Shown here: in pieces, positions 1 through 8,892 of the stretch
How positions within the stretch are numbered: position 1 is the first letter of the stretch
Layout of the letters: the number at the start of each line of letters is the position of its first letter
From: Fusibacter tunisiensis
GTDB taxonomy: Bacteria; Bacillota; Clostridia; Peptostreptococcales; Acidaminobacteraceae
Assembly (NCBI RefSeq): GCF_016908355.1
Contig: NZ_JAFBDT010000012.1
Location: 1 to 64,000, forward strand
Reading direction: 5' to 3'
Length of the DNA: 64,000 nucleotides
The notes under the pieces: model-generated
Told to the model about the DNA's origin: nothing
The model's input: the letters and a program-made list of their open reading frames with translations, nothing else
Databases searched by the model: none
Made by a program: the position numbers and the translations under genes

Positions 1-59
1 TATGTTTTACTACTGAATATAGTATATCATCTTTTAGGGTCAAAAACAAGTCGATTCAT

Positions 60-108
60 CCCCCACCTGCACTCTCACTCCGTGAGCAAGGTGGCGTAGA
101 GGCGGGGG
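60..108. repeat. Imperfect hairpin resembling an IS200/IS605 right end
   Basis: A C-rich arm starting at 60 and a G-rich arm ending at 108 form a long imperfect stem that encloses a perfect inner hairpin (CTCAC, loop TCC, GTGAG, 74-86). The tail after 108 (GACTTCTCGGCTATTTTAG) reads like the right end of IS200/IS605-family elements, but I recognise it from memory only and no transposase is inside the window. A tnpA or tnpB gene could lie just before base 1. Alternatively this is simply a terminator-like structure downstream of the leftward EamA gene. Confidence 0.35.
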
Positions 109-133
109 ACTTCTCGGCTATTTTAGTTAAAAA

Positions 134-976
134 TCAAACTTTTTTTAAACCATTCACATAATTGATAATCCCAGCGATTACAATTAATATGCCACCAAAT
201 AGGGCTATTAAGTCAGGCAGCTCGGACCAAATGATTATGCCAATTCCAAATGAGAACAGGATGTCTGAATAGGTGTAAATTGATAATTCAGATGCAGGCG
301 CATACTGGTAAGCATTCGTCATGAAAAGTTGCGCAATCAAAGCGGATACACCAATTCCAATTAATGAAATCAGTTGTTTTACATCGGGCACAACGAGTCC
401 CTCTACCGCCATTATTGGCAACAAAATAACGCTTGATATTAAGCAAAAATAAAACACAATCAACATGGGGGCATCTGTTTGGGTAAGTTTCCGAACTAGA
501 GTATACGCCGCGCCAGCAAAAGCGGCCGACATAAGCGCAAGCAATCCTGGAAATACCGAACTATACGGTCCCGGTCTAACAACCAAAGCAGCGCCTAAAA
601 TTGCAATTAAAAGCGCTGTTTTTTGTTTGCCATTCACTTTTTCATGCAAAAAAAGAACCGCAAAGATTACAACAAAAAATGGAGAAAGTTTGTTAAGCAT
701 AACCGCATTGGCAAGTGGTAATCTTTCCAGTGCTGCATAATATAGTCCAACACCTGCCAATCCAAAAAGTGCACGCCCAACCATCAGTACAGGACGTTTG
801 GGCTTAAGTGTTGCCTTTTTTCGATATAAAGTTACCGATATGGCAATCAATCCAATAAAATTTCTGAAAAACATTTTTTCAGTTAATGGTATTTCTGGAA
901 TACTCTTTACAAAGGCTGCCATAATTGAAAAAAATAAAGCAGATAACAAAATATAAACAATTCCTTTTTTCTTCAT
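134..976 (-). CDS. EamA/DMT-family transporter
   Basis: This is an integral membrane protein of about 280 residues with ten predicted hydrophobic segments arranged as two EamA repeats, the usual architecture and size of the drug/metabolite transporter superfamily. The substrate cannot be read from sequence; members export amino acids, nucleobases or other small metabolites. I place the start at the ATG at 974-976 (MKKKGIVYILLS) because a GGGAG ribosome binding site lies just before it; the open frame continues 20 codons upstream with no membrane or family character. A strong terminator at 1002-1033 separates it from the liv genes upstream, so it should have its own promoter in the short gap. 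Confidence 0.8.
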   Translation of the reverse strand: MKKKGIVYILLSALFFSIMAAFVKSIPEIPLTEKMFFRNFIGLIAISVTLYRKKATLKPKRPVLMVGRALFGLAGVGLYYAALERLPLANAVMLNKLSPFFVVIFAVLFLHEKVNGKQKTALLIAILGAALVVRPGPYSSVFPGLLALMSAAFAGAAYTLVRKLTQTDAPMLIVFYFCLISSVILLPIMAVEGLVVPDVKQLISLIGIGVSALIAQLFMTNAYQYAPASELSIYTYSDILFSFGIGIIIWSELPDLIALFGGILIVIAGIINYVNGLKKV

Positions 977-1001
977 TCTAATTCTCCCATTCCAACAAAA
1001 A

Positions 1002-1033
1002 TCCAGCATCCCAATAAAATTTGGGAGGCTGGA
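1002..1033 (-). terminator. Rho-independent terminator after livF
   Basis: Arms TCCAGC-A-TCCCAA and TTGGGA-G-GCTGGA pair with one mismatch around a short AT loop, and the leftward transcript continues into a T run. It ends the liv transcript nine bases after the livF stop codon. Confidence 0.8.
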
Positions 1034-1042
1034 CAAGATAAA

Positions 1043-1747
1043 TCATGCACCTAAATAAGCTTTTTTAACATTTTCATCTTCAAGTAAGTCTCTTCCCTTT
1101 CCTTCAAGAACAATACGTCCGACTTCCATGACATAGCCATAATCTGAAATCTCAAGAGCCACTTTGGCATTTTGTTCAATTAAAAGAATGGTCACACCTA
1201 AAGCATTAATCTTCTTTATAATATCAAAAATATCCTTTACAATCAATGGGGCTAGTCCCAAGGAAGGCTCGTCCATTAGCAAAACTTCAGGTTTACTCAT
1301 TAAAGCTCTCCCTACTGCCAACATTTGTTGCTCACCACCCGACATAGTCCCAGCCTTTTGTTTCTTACGTTCTAAGAGTCTTGGAAACAAACCATAGACC
1401 CATTCCATATCCTTTTGAATCACTTGAGCGTTTTTTCTTGTGTAAGCGCCTAGAATCAAATTTTCTTCAACCGTTAAATTTGAAAACACACGACGTCCTT
1501 CTGGAACTAAAACCAATCCAGACTGCACAATATTTTGTGTCTTTTCTAGTGTAATATCCCGATCCTTATAAAAAATTGTTCCATTTTTTGGTTTCTCTAA
1601 GGTCATGATTGCACGCAAAGTTGTGCTTTTACCAGCTCCATTGGCGCCAATTAAACTGACAATTTTACCTTTTGGCACTTCCAAAGAAATGCCCCTAAGC
1701 GCATGTATACCGCCATAATAGACATTTAAATCATTTATTTTAATCAT
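1043..1747 (-). CDS. livF: Branched-chain amino-acid ABC transporter ATPase LivF
   Basis: This 234-residue ATPase is one of the two nucleotide-binding subunits that power LivHM import of leucine, isoleucine and valine or related substrates. Walker A is GANGAGKST, the signature is MSGGEQQ, and Walker B is VLLMDEPSLGLAP; length and order are normal for LivF. I choose ATG 1745-1747 (MIKINDLNVYYGG, the typical LivF opening) over a TTG two codons upstream. The start overlaps the end of the livG frame by eight bases. LivF itself is intact, but its membrane partners livH and livM are reduced to fragments, so a working complex from this locus alone is doubtful. Confidence 0.88.
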   Translation of the reverse strand: MIKINDLNVYYGGIHALRGISLEVPKGKIVSLIGANGAGKSTTLRAIMTLEKPKNGTIFYKDRDITLEKTQNIVQSGLVLVPEGRRVFSNLTVEENLILGAYTRKNAQVIQKDMEWVYGLFPRLLERKKQKAGTMSGGEQQMLAVGRALMSKPEVLLMDEPSLGLAPLIVKDIFDIIKKINALGVTILLIEQNAKVALEISDYGYVMEVGRIVLEGKGRDLLEDENVKKAYLGA

Positions 1748-2507
1748 CCTCAACCCCCAGATATGCTTCTATGACTTTTGGATTGCTTTGAACTTCAAGG
1801 GGAGTCCCTTCTGCAATATTCACCCCATAATCCAACACATATATTTTTTCACAAACGCCCATTATAACTTGCATATGATGTTCAATCATTAAAATGGATA
1901 CATTGAATTTTTCACGGACCAACCGCACAAAATGCATAAGTTCCATGGACTCTTGCGGATTCATACCAGCAGCCGGTTCATCCAGCAAAAGAAGCGCCGG
2001 ATCTGTTGCAAGTGCACGCGCTATTTCCAATTTTCTTTGTTTGCCATAAGGCAATGAACCCGCTTTATCAGACTGATACGCCAAAAGCCCCACTTCATCT
2101 AAAAGTTTTAATGACTTCTCATAAATTGCTTTCTCTTTTCGTACATATCCAGGCAAGCGCAATACAGCGGAAAAAATATTGGACTCTAATCTCAAGTGAT
2201 TGGCAATCACAACATTATCAAGTACAGACAACTCTTTAAAAAGTCTTATATTTTGAAAAGTACGAGCGATACCTCTTTCAGTAATGCGATGGGGTTTTAT
2301 GTTCAAAATTGACCTATTGTCAAATTTTATATCGCCTGCCGTAGGGGCATAAACACCTGTTATCATATTGAATACCGTCGTTTTGCCAGCACCATTTGGG
2401 CCAATCAAGCCAACAATTCCATGTTCTGGAACTTCAAGCGTAAGTTCAGAAACTGCTGTTAGTCCTCCAAACCTCATCGTGATGCCTTCCGCTTTCAACA
2501 CACTCAT
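1740..2507 (-). CDS. livG: Branched-chain amino-acid ABC transporter ATPase LivG domain (fused behind livH/livM fragments)
   Basis: From the ATG at 2505-2507 (MSVLKAEGITMRFGG) the frame encodes a complete 255-residue LivG: Walker A GPNGAGKTT, a LPYGKQRKLEIARA signature in LivG style, Walker B LLLLDEPAAGMNP and the terminal AYLG. It is not preceded by a ribosome binding site. Instead the frame runs on upstream through LivM- and LivH-derived sequence without a stop up to 2987. LivG is therefore either made as a C-terminal part of a hybrid protein or hardly translated. This looks like the product of a deletion whose end point is at the livG start codon. Confidence 0.8.
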   Translation of the reverse strand: MSVLKAEGITMRFGGLTAVSELTLEVPEHGIVGLIGPNGAGKTTVFNMITGVYAPTAGDIKFDNRSILNIKPHRITERGIARTFQNIRLFKELSVLDNVVIANHLRLESNIFSAVLRLPGYVRKEKAIYEKSLKLLDEVGLLAYQSDKAGSLPYGKQRKLEIARALATDPALLLLDEPAAGMNPQESMELMHFVRLVREKFNVSILMIEHHMQVIMGVCEKIYVLDYGVNIAEGTPLEVQSNPKVIEAYLGVEDD

Positions 2508-2987
2508 GGATTCTGCAGCGACTTCGTCTTCTCGAATGGCCATTAAGGCTTTCCCATAACTGCTTTTTCTTAGGGAGAACATAAAGACAATCACCAAAAT
2601 CGCAAGCCCCCAACTGTAATAAACATTTGTATATCTTGTAAGGCCTTTTAGGCCCAAAGCCCCGTTGGTTAAAGACATGGTATTGGTAAACACCACCCGA
2701 ATAATTTCGGAAAATCCCAATGTGGCAATTGCCAAATAATCATCCCTAAGTCTTAAAATTGGTGCTGCAATAAGCGCCCCTAAAATTGCCGCCACTATCC
2801 CCGCAATCAGCATAATCTCTGAGAGTCCCAATAGAAACCCGCCCAAAACAGCTAAAATAGACCCTAGAAAAAATGTAATGGATACAATTGTATCTACATT
2901 TATGCCCATCAGTCGTGCAGCCTCATAATCTCTTGAAACTGCCCGCATGGCCATTCCTGTTTTTGTTTTGTTGACAATGTAAAGCAA
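2508..2987 (-). pseudogene. livH'-'livM' fused permease fragments
   Basis: The frame begins with about 50 residues from the middle of a LivH permease (TGMAMRAVS, ARLMGINVD, then FFLGSILAVLGG), changes near 2837 to about 110 residues from the centre of LivM (GALIAAPILRLRDDYLAIAT, ending KALMAIREDE), and joins livG at its start codon. The C-terminal part of LivH, the N-terminal part of LivM and the C-terminal part of LivM are missing, roughly 1 kb in total judged against the usual 290- and 320-residue lengths. Both junctions keep the reading frame. The fragment assignments rest on recognised family sequence. Confidence 0.75.
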
Positions 2988-3180
2988 CCCACCATGGCAT
3001 GAAAAAAAGACTCACACCATAAAACATGATATATGTGGAAATCATGAATATATCCCCATGTGCAAAATTAATTAATCGTAAAATACCATAGACCATCGTA
3101 TAACCAATGGCGATCAAAGCGTATAGACTCCCCAAAGCAAGTCCATTGCTTAAATGTTGAAAAAATGTGCTAAAAGTCAT
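2923..3180 (-). pseudogene. livH 5' fragment, frameshifted
   Basis: It begins with a good start and the first 65 or so residues of a LivH permease (MTFSTFFQHLSNGLALGS and GYTMVYGILRLINFAHGD, both typical). After MPWWVAL near 2985 the frame is lost; the sequence of a later LivH segment (YIVNKTKTGMAMRAVS) continues in another frame. About 75-80 residues expected between the two are absent. A nonfunctional permease is the simplest reading. Confidence 0.75.
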
Positions 3181-3200
3181 CCCATCCTCCCTAACTTAAA

Positions 3201-3227
3201 AAGGTGCAGATCCGGAATCTGCACCTT
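3201..3227 (-). terminator. Intercistronic terminator between livJ and livH
   Basis: An 11-base perfect stem (AAGGTGCAGAT / ATCTGCACCTT) is followed by a T run in the leftward transcript, just after the livJ stop. Such partial terminators commonly keep the binding-protein mRNA more abundant than the permease mRNA. Confidence 0.75.
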
Positions 3228-3238
3228 GATCCTTTATA

Positions 3239-4404
3239 TCACTGTGGTGAAATAGTGGTTAGATAAGTAAACTCACCATTCTCTACAGTTTTAATAACTG
3301 CATTTTTAACAGCATCACCATTTGCATCTAGTGTTACAACACCTGCCGCACCATCAAACCCACTTGTTTCAGCAAGTGCATCTCTAATGGCATTAGGGTC
3401 TGCGCTGCCGGCACGTTCTATCGCATCCACAAGAAGAATATAAGCATCATATGCAAGTGCAGTCACCGACGCAGGCTCTTTGTTATACTTTTCTCTATAA
3501 GCCTCTAGGAAAACTTCACTCTCTGGTGTCAGGGGAACTTTAGAATCAAAAAATGTTGAGAATACTGCGCCGTTAACGGCTTCTCCACCTATTTCTATAA
3601 ATTCTGGTGTTTCCCACGTGTCAGCCCCGAGGAAAGGTGCCACTATACCGAGTTCTTTTGCCTGTTTAATCAACATAGCAGATTCACTGTAATTACCAGG
3701 TGCAAATATGGCATCTGGATTTAGGGACTTAATATTTGTGAGTTGAGCTGAAAAGTCCTGATCACCTGTATTGTAATTGGCAATATAAACAACAGCGTCC
3801 TCATCACCAGTTAATCGAACAAATTCATCTGTAAAAAACTTGACTAAGCCTACAGAATAGTCATTTGAGATTTCCTGTACAATTGCTACTTTTTTCGCAT
3901 TGAGTTCAGTAAAAGCGTAATTGGCCATTACAACACCCTGAAACGAATCAATAAAGGTTACTCTAAAATAGTAATCATTGCCCAGAGTCACAAGTGGATT
4001 CGTACAAGATGTTCCTACAGCTGGAACTTCAGCTTCCATAACAATCGGGCCAGCGGCCATGGAAAAAGAAGATCCCCAGGAGCCAATAATGGCATTTACT
4101 TTGTCCTGGTCCACAAGTTTAGTTGCAGCATTCGCAGCTTCAACTTTGTCAGACTTATTGTCCACAACTACAAGTTCAATCTTCTTTCCCAACACCTCTG
4201 GATAAAGCGCCTGAGCAACTTCTAATCCCTCAAGCTCCACATAGCACCACCTGCTGCATTTGCACCAGTTAAAGGCTCAAATACGCCGAATTTAATTACA
4301 TCTGAATCCGCAGCACTACCACTTGTGTCACCACTGCAAGCACTCATCACCGCAATTGCCGCTATCAGAATCATTAACAGGCCAATTCTTTTTAATGTGT
4401 TCAT
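3239..4404 (-). pseudogene. livJ: Branched-chain amino-acid binding lipoprotein LivJ, frameshifted
   Basis: The 5' part (4404 to about 4243) encodes a lipoprotein signal peptide with lipobox VMSAC and the mature N-terminus (KFGVFEPLTGANAAGG). The remainder of a periplasmic-binding-protein type 1 domain follows in another frame from about 4240 to 3239 (ELEGLEVAQALYPEVLGKK, then IIGSWGSSFSMAAGP and GTSCTNPLVTLGNDYYFRV). Removing two bases at about 4238-4242 would restore one frame of about 387 residues, the family's normal length. The rest is free of stops, so the lesion is either recent or a sequencing error. Confidence 0.8.
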
Positions 4405-4554
4405 AATAATCCCCCTCTTTACATGTTACATTCTCTTAATTTTTCTGAACATTACTCATTATAATACCATCGTTTATTCTAAAATCAAGACTATTAATTA
4501 TTTTATATGTATAAATTTTCCTGTACCTTAATTTATAAGGGGTCAAAAAATAAA

Positions 4555-4578
4555 AAAAACAAGATTTCTCTTGTTTTT
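4555..4578 (-). terminator. Terminator after the gene at 4585-5067
   Basis: Arms AAAAACAAGA and TCTTGTTTTT flank a four-base loop directly after the stop codon, with A/T runs on both sides so that it may act in both directions. The rest of 4405-4584 is AT-rich and holds the livJ promoter region, in which I see no clear element. Confidence 0.6.
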
Positions 4579-4584
4579 GAAACT

Positions 4585-5067
4585 CTATTTTACTGAAAAA
4601 TGGATATTGGCAAGAAGTGTCCGAACGGGTTCAACATCATCTGGATTTAACCAAACCATTTCCTGCTTCCGACTTTTATGTTTTTTAAACACAAGATATG
4701 GCCTATTTTTGTAATGCTGAATATCAAAAAACGCCACTGCAGTCAAACGCGTATACCAACCTTTTCCAATAACATCTTTCGTAATTAAAGTATCTCCCAA
4801 TTCAATAATTGTCCAAATAACTGCCATTTCAAGGCTCATTGTTGCTGTCAAAATAAAAGTAAGCATGTCTTCTCTTAATACAAATCCCGAGACAAGAATC
4901 ACCAAAGGTAAAATCAGTCCAAGACCATAAAACACATATTTTATTTTCCCTTTTTCAACAATTCGATACCGAATCCTATCTTTTTGAAAAAAACGCCTCT
5001 TAAAATCATTGCCGATTACCAATAAGCATAAAATATTCAAAAGACCATAACTAAGCGCACTGTTCAT
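4585..5067 (-). CDS. Membrane protein of unknown function
   Basis: This is a 160-residue protein with an N-terminal hydrophobic stretch (LSYGLLNILCLLVIG), two more central hydrophobic segments (KYVFYGLGLILPLVILVSGFV and LTFILTATMSLEMAVIWTII) and a hydrophilic C-terminal half containing WYTRLTAVAFFDI and a basic KKHKSRKQ stretch. The C-terminal part resembles the PH-like domain found in small Bacillota membrane proteins, but I do not recognise a named family with confidence. The start at 5065-5067 follows an AGGAGA site at good distance; the open frame extends 11 codons further up without such a site. It is monocistronic, with terminators on both sides. Confidence 0.6.
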   Translation of the reverse strand: MNSALSYGLLNILCLLVIGNDFKRRFFQKDRIRYRIVEKGKIKYVFYGLGLILPLVILVSGFVLREDMLTFILTATMSLEMAVIWTIIELGDTLITKDVIGKGWYTRLTAVAFFDIQHYKNRPYLVFKKHKSRKQEMVWLNPDDVEPVRTLLANIHFSVK

Positions 5068-5104
5068 ATTTTGTCTCCTAATTTTTAAACAGTATACCAT
5101 AAAA

Positions 5105-5132
5105 ATACCCCAGACAAAAGCGTCTGGGGTAT
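5105..5132 (-). terminator. Rho-independent terminator after oppA
   Basis: A GC-rich 11-base perfect stem (ATACCCCAGAC / GTCTGGGGTAT) with loop AAAAGC is followed by T residues in the leftward transcript. It ends the opp operon 11 bases after the oppA stop. Confidence 0.85.
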
Positions 5133-5143
5133 CAGGTTATTCA

Positions 5144-6823
5144 TTACTCCATAATTGAAGCGCCACTAAAGTCAACTGTTCCAAGTACCGATCTATCCCA
5201 TCCAACTACATTGTCAGATACGAGCATAAAATCTAAGTAGTGATAAACAGGTACGATTGGTAATTCGTTCATTAAAATATCTTGAGCTGCATAAAGTGCT
5301 TCAAAGTGCTCTGCACCACCAGTTTGTGTAGAAAGCGACAACAATCTGTCATACTCTTCATTGCTAAACTTAGGATCATTATAAGCATTACCAGTTGTAA
5401 AGATACTTAAAAGACCACTTGGATCCATATAGTCAGTCAACCAACCGCCTCTAGCAAGTTCATAGTCGCCGACTTTTCGAGTATCTTGGAATACCGCCCA
5501 CTCTTGATTTTCAAGAGAAGATTCTAAGCCAAGGTTAACTTTCAACATTTCCTGAATCATCTCAGCAACCATTTGGTGTGCTTCAGATGTATTATACATA
5601 ATTGTAAATTCTGGGAAACCATCGCCATTAGGGAATCCAGCTTCAGCAAGAAGTGCTTTTGCTTCCTCTAATTGACTAAGATCTGTTACAAGACCATAAG
5701 TTCCGGATACTTCAAAGAAGTCATTGCCTTCATGATCCAAGAATCCAGGTGGCACGAAGCCTGCAGCTGGAACTTGTCCTGCACCAAGTGTTTCACAGAT
5801 TTGCTCACGGTCAATTGCCATATTAATTGCTCTACGAACGCGCTCATCTTGCCACAACTCGAGTTCCATATTGAAGTTGTAGTAGTAAGTTCCCAAAAGT
5901 GGGAATACGTAGAAGTTTGGATCTTCAGCGATGAGTCTAGGAATTTCAGCACTAGGAACACCAGGAATAAAGTGTAACTCGCCACTTTGATAAGCTTGAT
6001 ATGCTGTTGATTCTTCATCAATAAAGACTGCATCAATTCGATCAAGTTGAACGTTTTCAGCATTCCAGTAGTTTGGATTCTTTTCGAGTGTTAGCCCTTC
6101 ACCAATTGTGTAAGAAGTTAACACGAAAGGTCCATTCGATACAGCAAGTGCAGGATCTTTTGCCCAAGCACCTTCTGCTTTAGCTTCTACTGAAGATTGC
6201 TTTGTTGGCATAAAGTGATAGAACGAAAGTAATTGAACGATGTAATCAGTTGGGGTCTTAAGTTGAACTTCAAGTGTGTAATCGTCAAGCGCTTTCACAC
6301 CAACATTGTCCAAAGATTCGCCGTTAACAGCTTCAAAAGCACCAACGATATTTGTATATTCCCAAATCCATGCATACTCAGATGCAGTTAAAGGATCCAT
6401 ACCACGTTTCCATGAATAAACAAAGTCATGCGCAGTAAGTGGAGAACCATCAGACCATGTAGACTCTCTCAATTTGAAAGTAACTGTCATGCCATCAGCT
6501 GAAACTTCCCAAGATTCAGCAATACCTGGATATACAATACCGCTTTTCTCTCTTGTGAGGCCTTCAAAAGTTTGATTAATGACGTCACCAGCTTCAGACG
6601 CGCCGTTTAGTACAGGGTCAATGGTTTTAGGATCGGCACCTACGTTCCACTTGAGAACTTGTTCAGCGCCCGAAGCTTCAGTCGTTGCAGGTGCTTCAGT
6701 TGTTGCTGGTGCTTCAGTTGTTGCTGCAGGTTCTGTGGCCGTATCTGTATTTTCTGATCCACAAGCTGCGAGCATTGCTGTCATCATAACAAGCACCATT
6801 AGTAGTGATAAAAATCTCTTCAT
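5144..6823 (-). CDS. oppA: Oligopeptide-binding lipoprotein OppA
   Basis: This 559-residue extracellular solute-binding protein of family 5 captures peptides for the OppBCDF importer. The N-terminus is a lipoprotein signal (lipobox LAAC, Cys at about residue 21). A low-complexity Thr/Glu/Ala/Pro linker of repeated TTEAPA units at about residues 33-50 tethers the globular domain to the membrane. The domain has the typical family-5 opening (DPKTIDPVL) and TFKLRESTWSDGSPLTAHDF. It is the last gene of the operon, 58 bases after oppF; placing the binding protein last is common in Bacillota. An AAGGAGGAAAGT site precedes the ATG. Confidence 0.9.
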   Translation of the reverse strand: MKRFLSLLMVLVMMTAMLAACGSENTDTATEPAATTEAPATTEAPATTEASGAEQVLKWNVGADPKTIDPVLNGASEAGDVINQTFEGLTREKSGIVYPGIAESWEVSADGMTVTFKLRESTWSDGSPLTAHDFVYSWKRGMDPLTASEYAWIWEYTNIVGAFEAVNGESLDNVGVKALDDYTLEVQLKTPTDYIVQLLSFYHFMPTKQSSVEAKAEGAWAKDPALAVSNGPFVLTSYTIGEGLTLEKNPNYWNAENVQLDRIDAVFIDEESTAYQAYQSGELHFIPGVPSAEIPRLIAEDPNFYVFPLLGTYYYNFNMELELWQDERVRRAINMAIDREQICETLGAGQVPAAGFVPPGFLDHEGNDFFEVSGTYGLVTDLSQLEEAKALLAEAGFPNGDGFPEFTIMYNTSEAHQMVAEMIQEMLKVNLGLESSLENQEWAVFQDTRKVGDYELARGGWLTDYMDPSGLLSIFTTGNAYNDPKFSNEEYDRLLSLSTQTGGAEHFEALYAAQDILMNELPIVPVYHYLDFMLVSDNVVGWDRSVLGTVDFSGASIME

Positions 6824-6881
6824 ACTTTCCTCCTTCTTAAAGTTAGGTTATATTAATTGCCTTTTGGCAAATAATATCAAA

Positions 6882-7874
6882 TTATAAGGTGTTAATTTCC
6901 CGTACTCTGTGGCACGCTACAAAATGGTTTGGAAGCACTTCTTCAAGTACAGGTGTTTTTTCATTGCAGATTGGTTCACAATACTGACATCTTGAATTAA
7001 ATCTACACCCTTCTTTAGGGTTTATAGGACTCTTGACATCACCTTGCAATATAATTCTGCTTTGTTTTTGAACGCCTGGGTCTGGAATTGGAATCGACGA
7101 TAAAAGCGCTTTTGTATACGGATGCAATGGCTTTTCATAGAGTTCATCACTTCCAGCAACTTCCATCATATTGCCTAAGTACATAACGCCAATTCTATCC
7201 GAAATATGTTTTACCATAGACAAATCATGTGCAATAAACAAATAAGTTAGTCCAAGCTCTTTTTGAAGATCTTCAAGCATATTGACCACTTGAGCTTGAA
7301 TGGAAACATCCAGTGCGGATATGGGTTCATCACATATTATCAATTCAGGTTCAATCGCAAGTGCACGGGCGATCCCAATACGTTGTCGTTGTCCACCTGA
7401 AAATTCATGTGGGTATCTGTTGGCATGCTCCTTTTTAAGGCCTACGGTTGTCAATAAATATTCAATCCGTTCTTTCTTTTCAGCACCTCTTAAATCCGTG
7501 TGAATTTCCAGTCCTTCTCCAATTATGTCTGAAATCGTCATCCGTGTATTAAGTGATGCATAGGGGTCTTGAAAAATCATCTGAATTTTTTTGCGATACG
7601 TCAGCATCTCTTTTTCAGAAAGACCTGCAATATCCACACCATCATAAATTATTTCTCCGCCACTAGGCTCATATAACCGGACCAGACACCGCCCTGTTGT
7701 GGACTTTCCACAACCAGATTCTCCTACCAGTCCAAAAGTTTCACCTTTATGAATAAAAAATGAAATACCATCTACCGCTTTTAAAAGGTTCTTTTCCTTT
7801 TGGAACATTGGTGTTTTAACTGGAAAATATTTTTTCAAATTACGAACTTCCAATAAGGGTCTTTTATTTTCCAT
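6882..7874 (-). CDS. oppF: Oligopeptide ABC transporter ATPase OppF
   Basis: This 330-residue cytoplasmic ATPase pairs with OppD to energise peptide import. Walker A is GESGCGKST, the signature is [14 protein letters not shown], and Walker B is [12 protein letters not shown]. The C-terminal oligopeptide/dipeptide transporter domain ends with a Cys-rich segment ([14 protein letters not shown]) that in this family binds an iron-sulfur cluster. The start overlaps the end of oppD by 11 bases, showing translational coupling. Confidence 0.9.
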   Translation of the reverse strand: MENKRPLLEVRNLKKYFPVKTPMFQKEKNLLKAVDGISFFIHKGETFGLVGESGCGKSTTGRCLVRLYEPSGGEIIYDGVDIAGLSEKEMLTYRKKIQMIFQDPYASLNTRMTISDIIGEGLEIHTDLRGAEKKERIEYLLTTVGLKKEHANRYPHEFSGGQRQRIGIARALAIEPELIICDEPISALDVSIQAQVVNMLEDLQKELGLTYLFIAHDLSMVKHISDRIGVMYLGNMMEVAGSDELYEKPLHPYTKALLSSIPIPDPGVQKQSRIILQGDVKSPINPKEGCRFNSRCQYCEPICNEKTPVLEEVLPNHFVACHRVREINTL

Positions 7875-8883
7875 CTAAATCACATCCTTTTTTATAGCCT
7901 TCCACATCAGGTGCATCTTCATGTAGCAACCAACAAGCTGATGTGTGTGTATTGCTCAATTTATAAAATGGTGCCATCTCTTCAGTACACATTTTCATAA
8001 CATGCGGACATCTGGTGGAAAATGGACAGCCATTTGGCGGATTCAAAAGATCTGGAGGTGACCCAGGAATCGGAATCAACCGCCCACGATTTCTTTGGTG
8101 CATTTTTGGTATAGAATTCATCAATCCTTGTGTATATGGATGTTGCGGACTGTGGAAAATTTCTTCGACAGTTCCTTTTTCCATAATCATACCGCCGTAC
8201 ATAACAATTAATTTTGAGCAAGTTTCTGCAATAACGCCAAGGTCATGCGTAATGATAATAATTGACGTTTCAATTTCCTTTGAGAGTTCTCTAAGAATAT
8301 CCAGAATTTGAGCTTGAATCGTCACATCTAAAGCTGTTGTTGGTTCATCTGCAATCAACAACTTTGGGTTACAAGAAAGTGCTGTTGCAATCATTGCCCT
8401 TTGACGCATACCTCCAGAAAACTCATGAGGATATGATTTGATTCTATTTTCAGGTTCCGGTATGCCAACCATTCTTAATTTTTCAATTGCAATTTCTCGA
8501 GCTTCATTTTTGGTAACTTTCTGGTGACGTCTAATCACCTCTACCATTAAATTTTCAATCGTAAATACTGGATTAAGAGATGTCATTGGGTCTTGAAAAA
8601 TCATTGAAATCTCTTTTCCTCTTAAATTAGACATCTGGTTTTCTGTCTTTGTGGAAATCACTTCACCATCAAAGATGACTTCACCACCAATTATTTTACC
8701 AGGATGGTCAATGAGACCCATTATAGAAAGTGCCGTTACAGATTTACCACTACCGGATTCACCAACTATGCCTAATATATCGCCCTTCTCCATAGAAAAG
8801 GAATTGCCTCTAACCGCCTTTACTTCCCCAACATGTGTGAAGAAAGACGTACTTAAGTTTTTTACTTCCAATATATTCTTCAT
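7864..8883 (-). CDS. oppD: Oligopeptide ABC transporter ATPase OppD
   Basis: This 339-residue ATPase is the partner of OppF. Walker A is GESGSGKSV, the signature FSGGMRQRAMIATAL and Walker B LLIADEPTTALD, all as expected for OppD. The C-terminal OppD/F extension carries CPFSTRCPHVMKMC, the family Cys motif. It begins nine bases after oppC with an AGGGGTG ribosome site, so it is co-transcribed. Confidence 0.9.
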   Translation of the reverse strand: MKNILEVKNLSTSFFTHVGEVKAVRGNSFSMEKGDILGIVGESGSGKSVTALSIMGLIDHPGKIIGGEVIFDGEVISTKTENQMSNLRGKEISMIFQDPMTSLNPVFTIENLMVEVIRRHQKVTKNEAREIAIEKLRMVGIPEPENRIKSYPHEFSGGMRQRAMIATALSCNPKLLIADEPTTALDVTIQAQILDILRELSKEIETSIIIITHDLGVIAETCSKLIVMYGGMIMEKGTVEEIFHSPQHPYTQGLMNSIPKMHQRNRGRLIPIPGSPPDLLNPPNGCPFSTRCPHVMKMCTEEMAPFYKLSNTHTSACWLLHEDAPDVEGYKKGCDLDGK

Positions 8884-8892
8884 GAGTCACCC

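Noticed and set aside
5672-6063. Open frames on both strands inside oppA
   Set aside because: They are out of frame with a clear, full-length OppA and have no ribosome site or family signature.
6660-6735. Short TTEAPA repeats as a mobile or CRISPR-like repeat
   Set aside because: They encode a low-complexity linker behind the OppA lipobox, common in lipoproteins.
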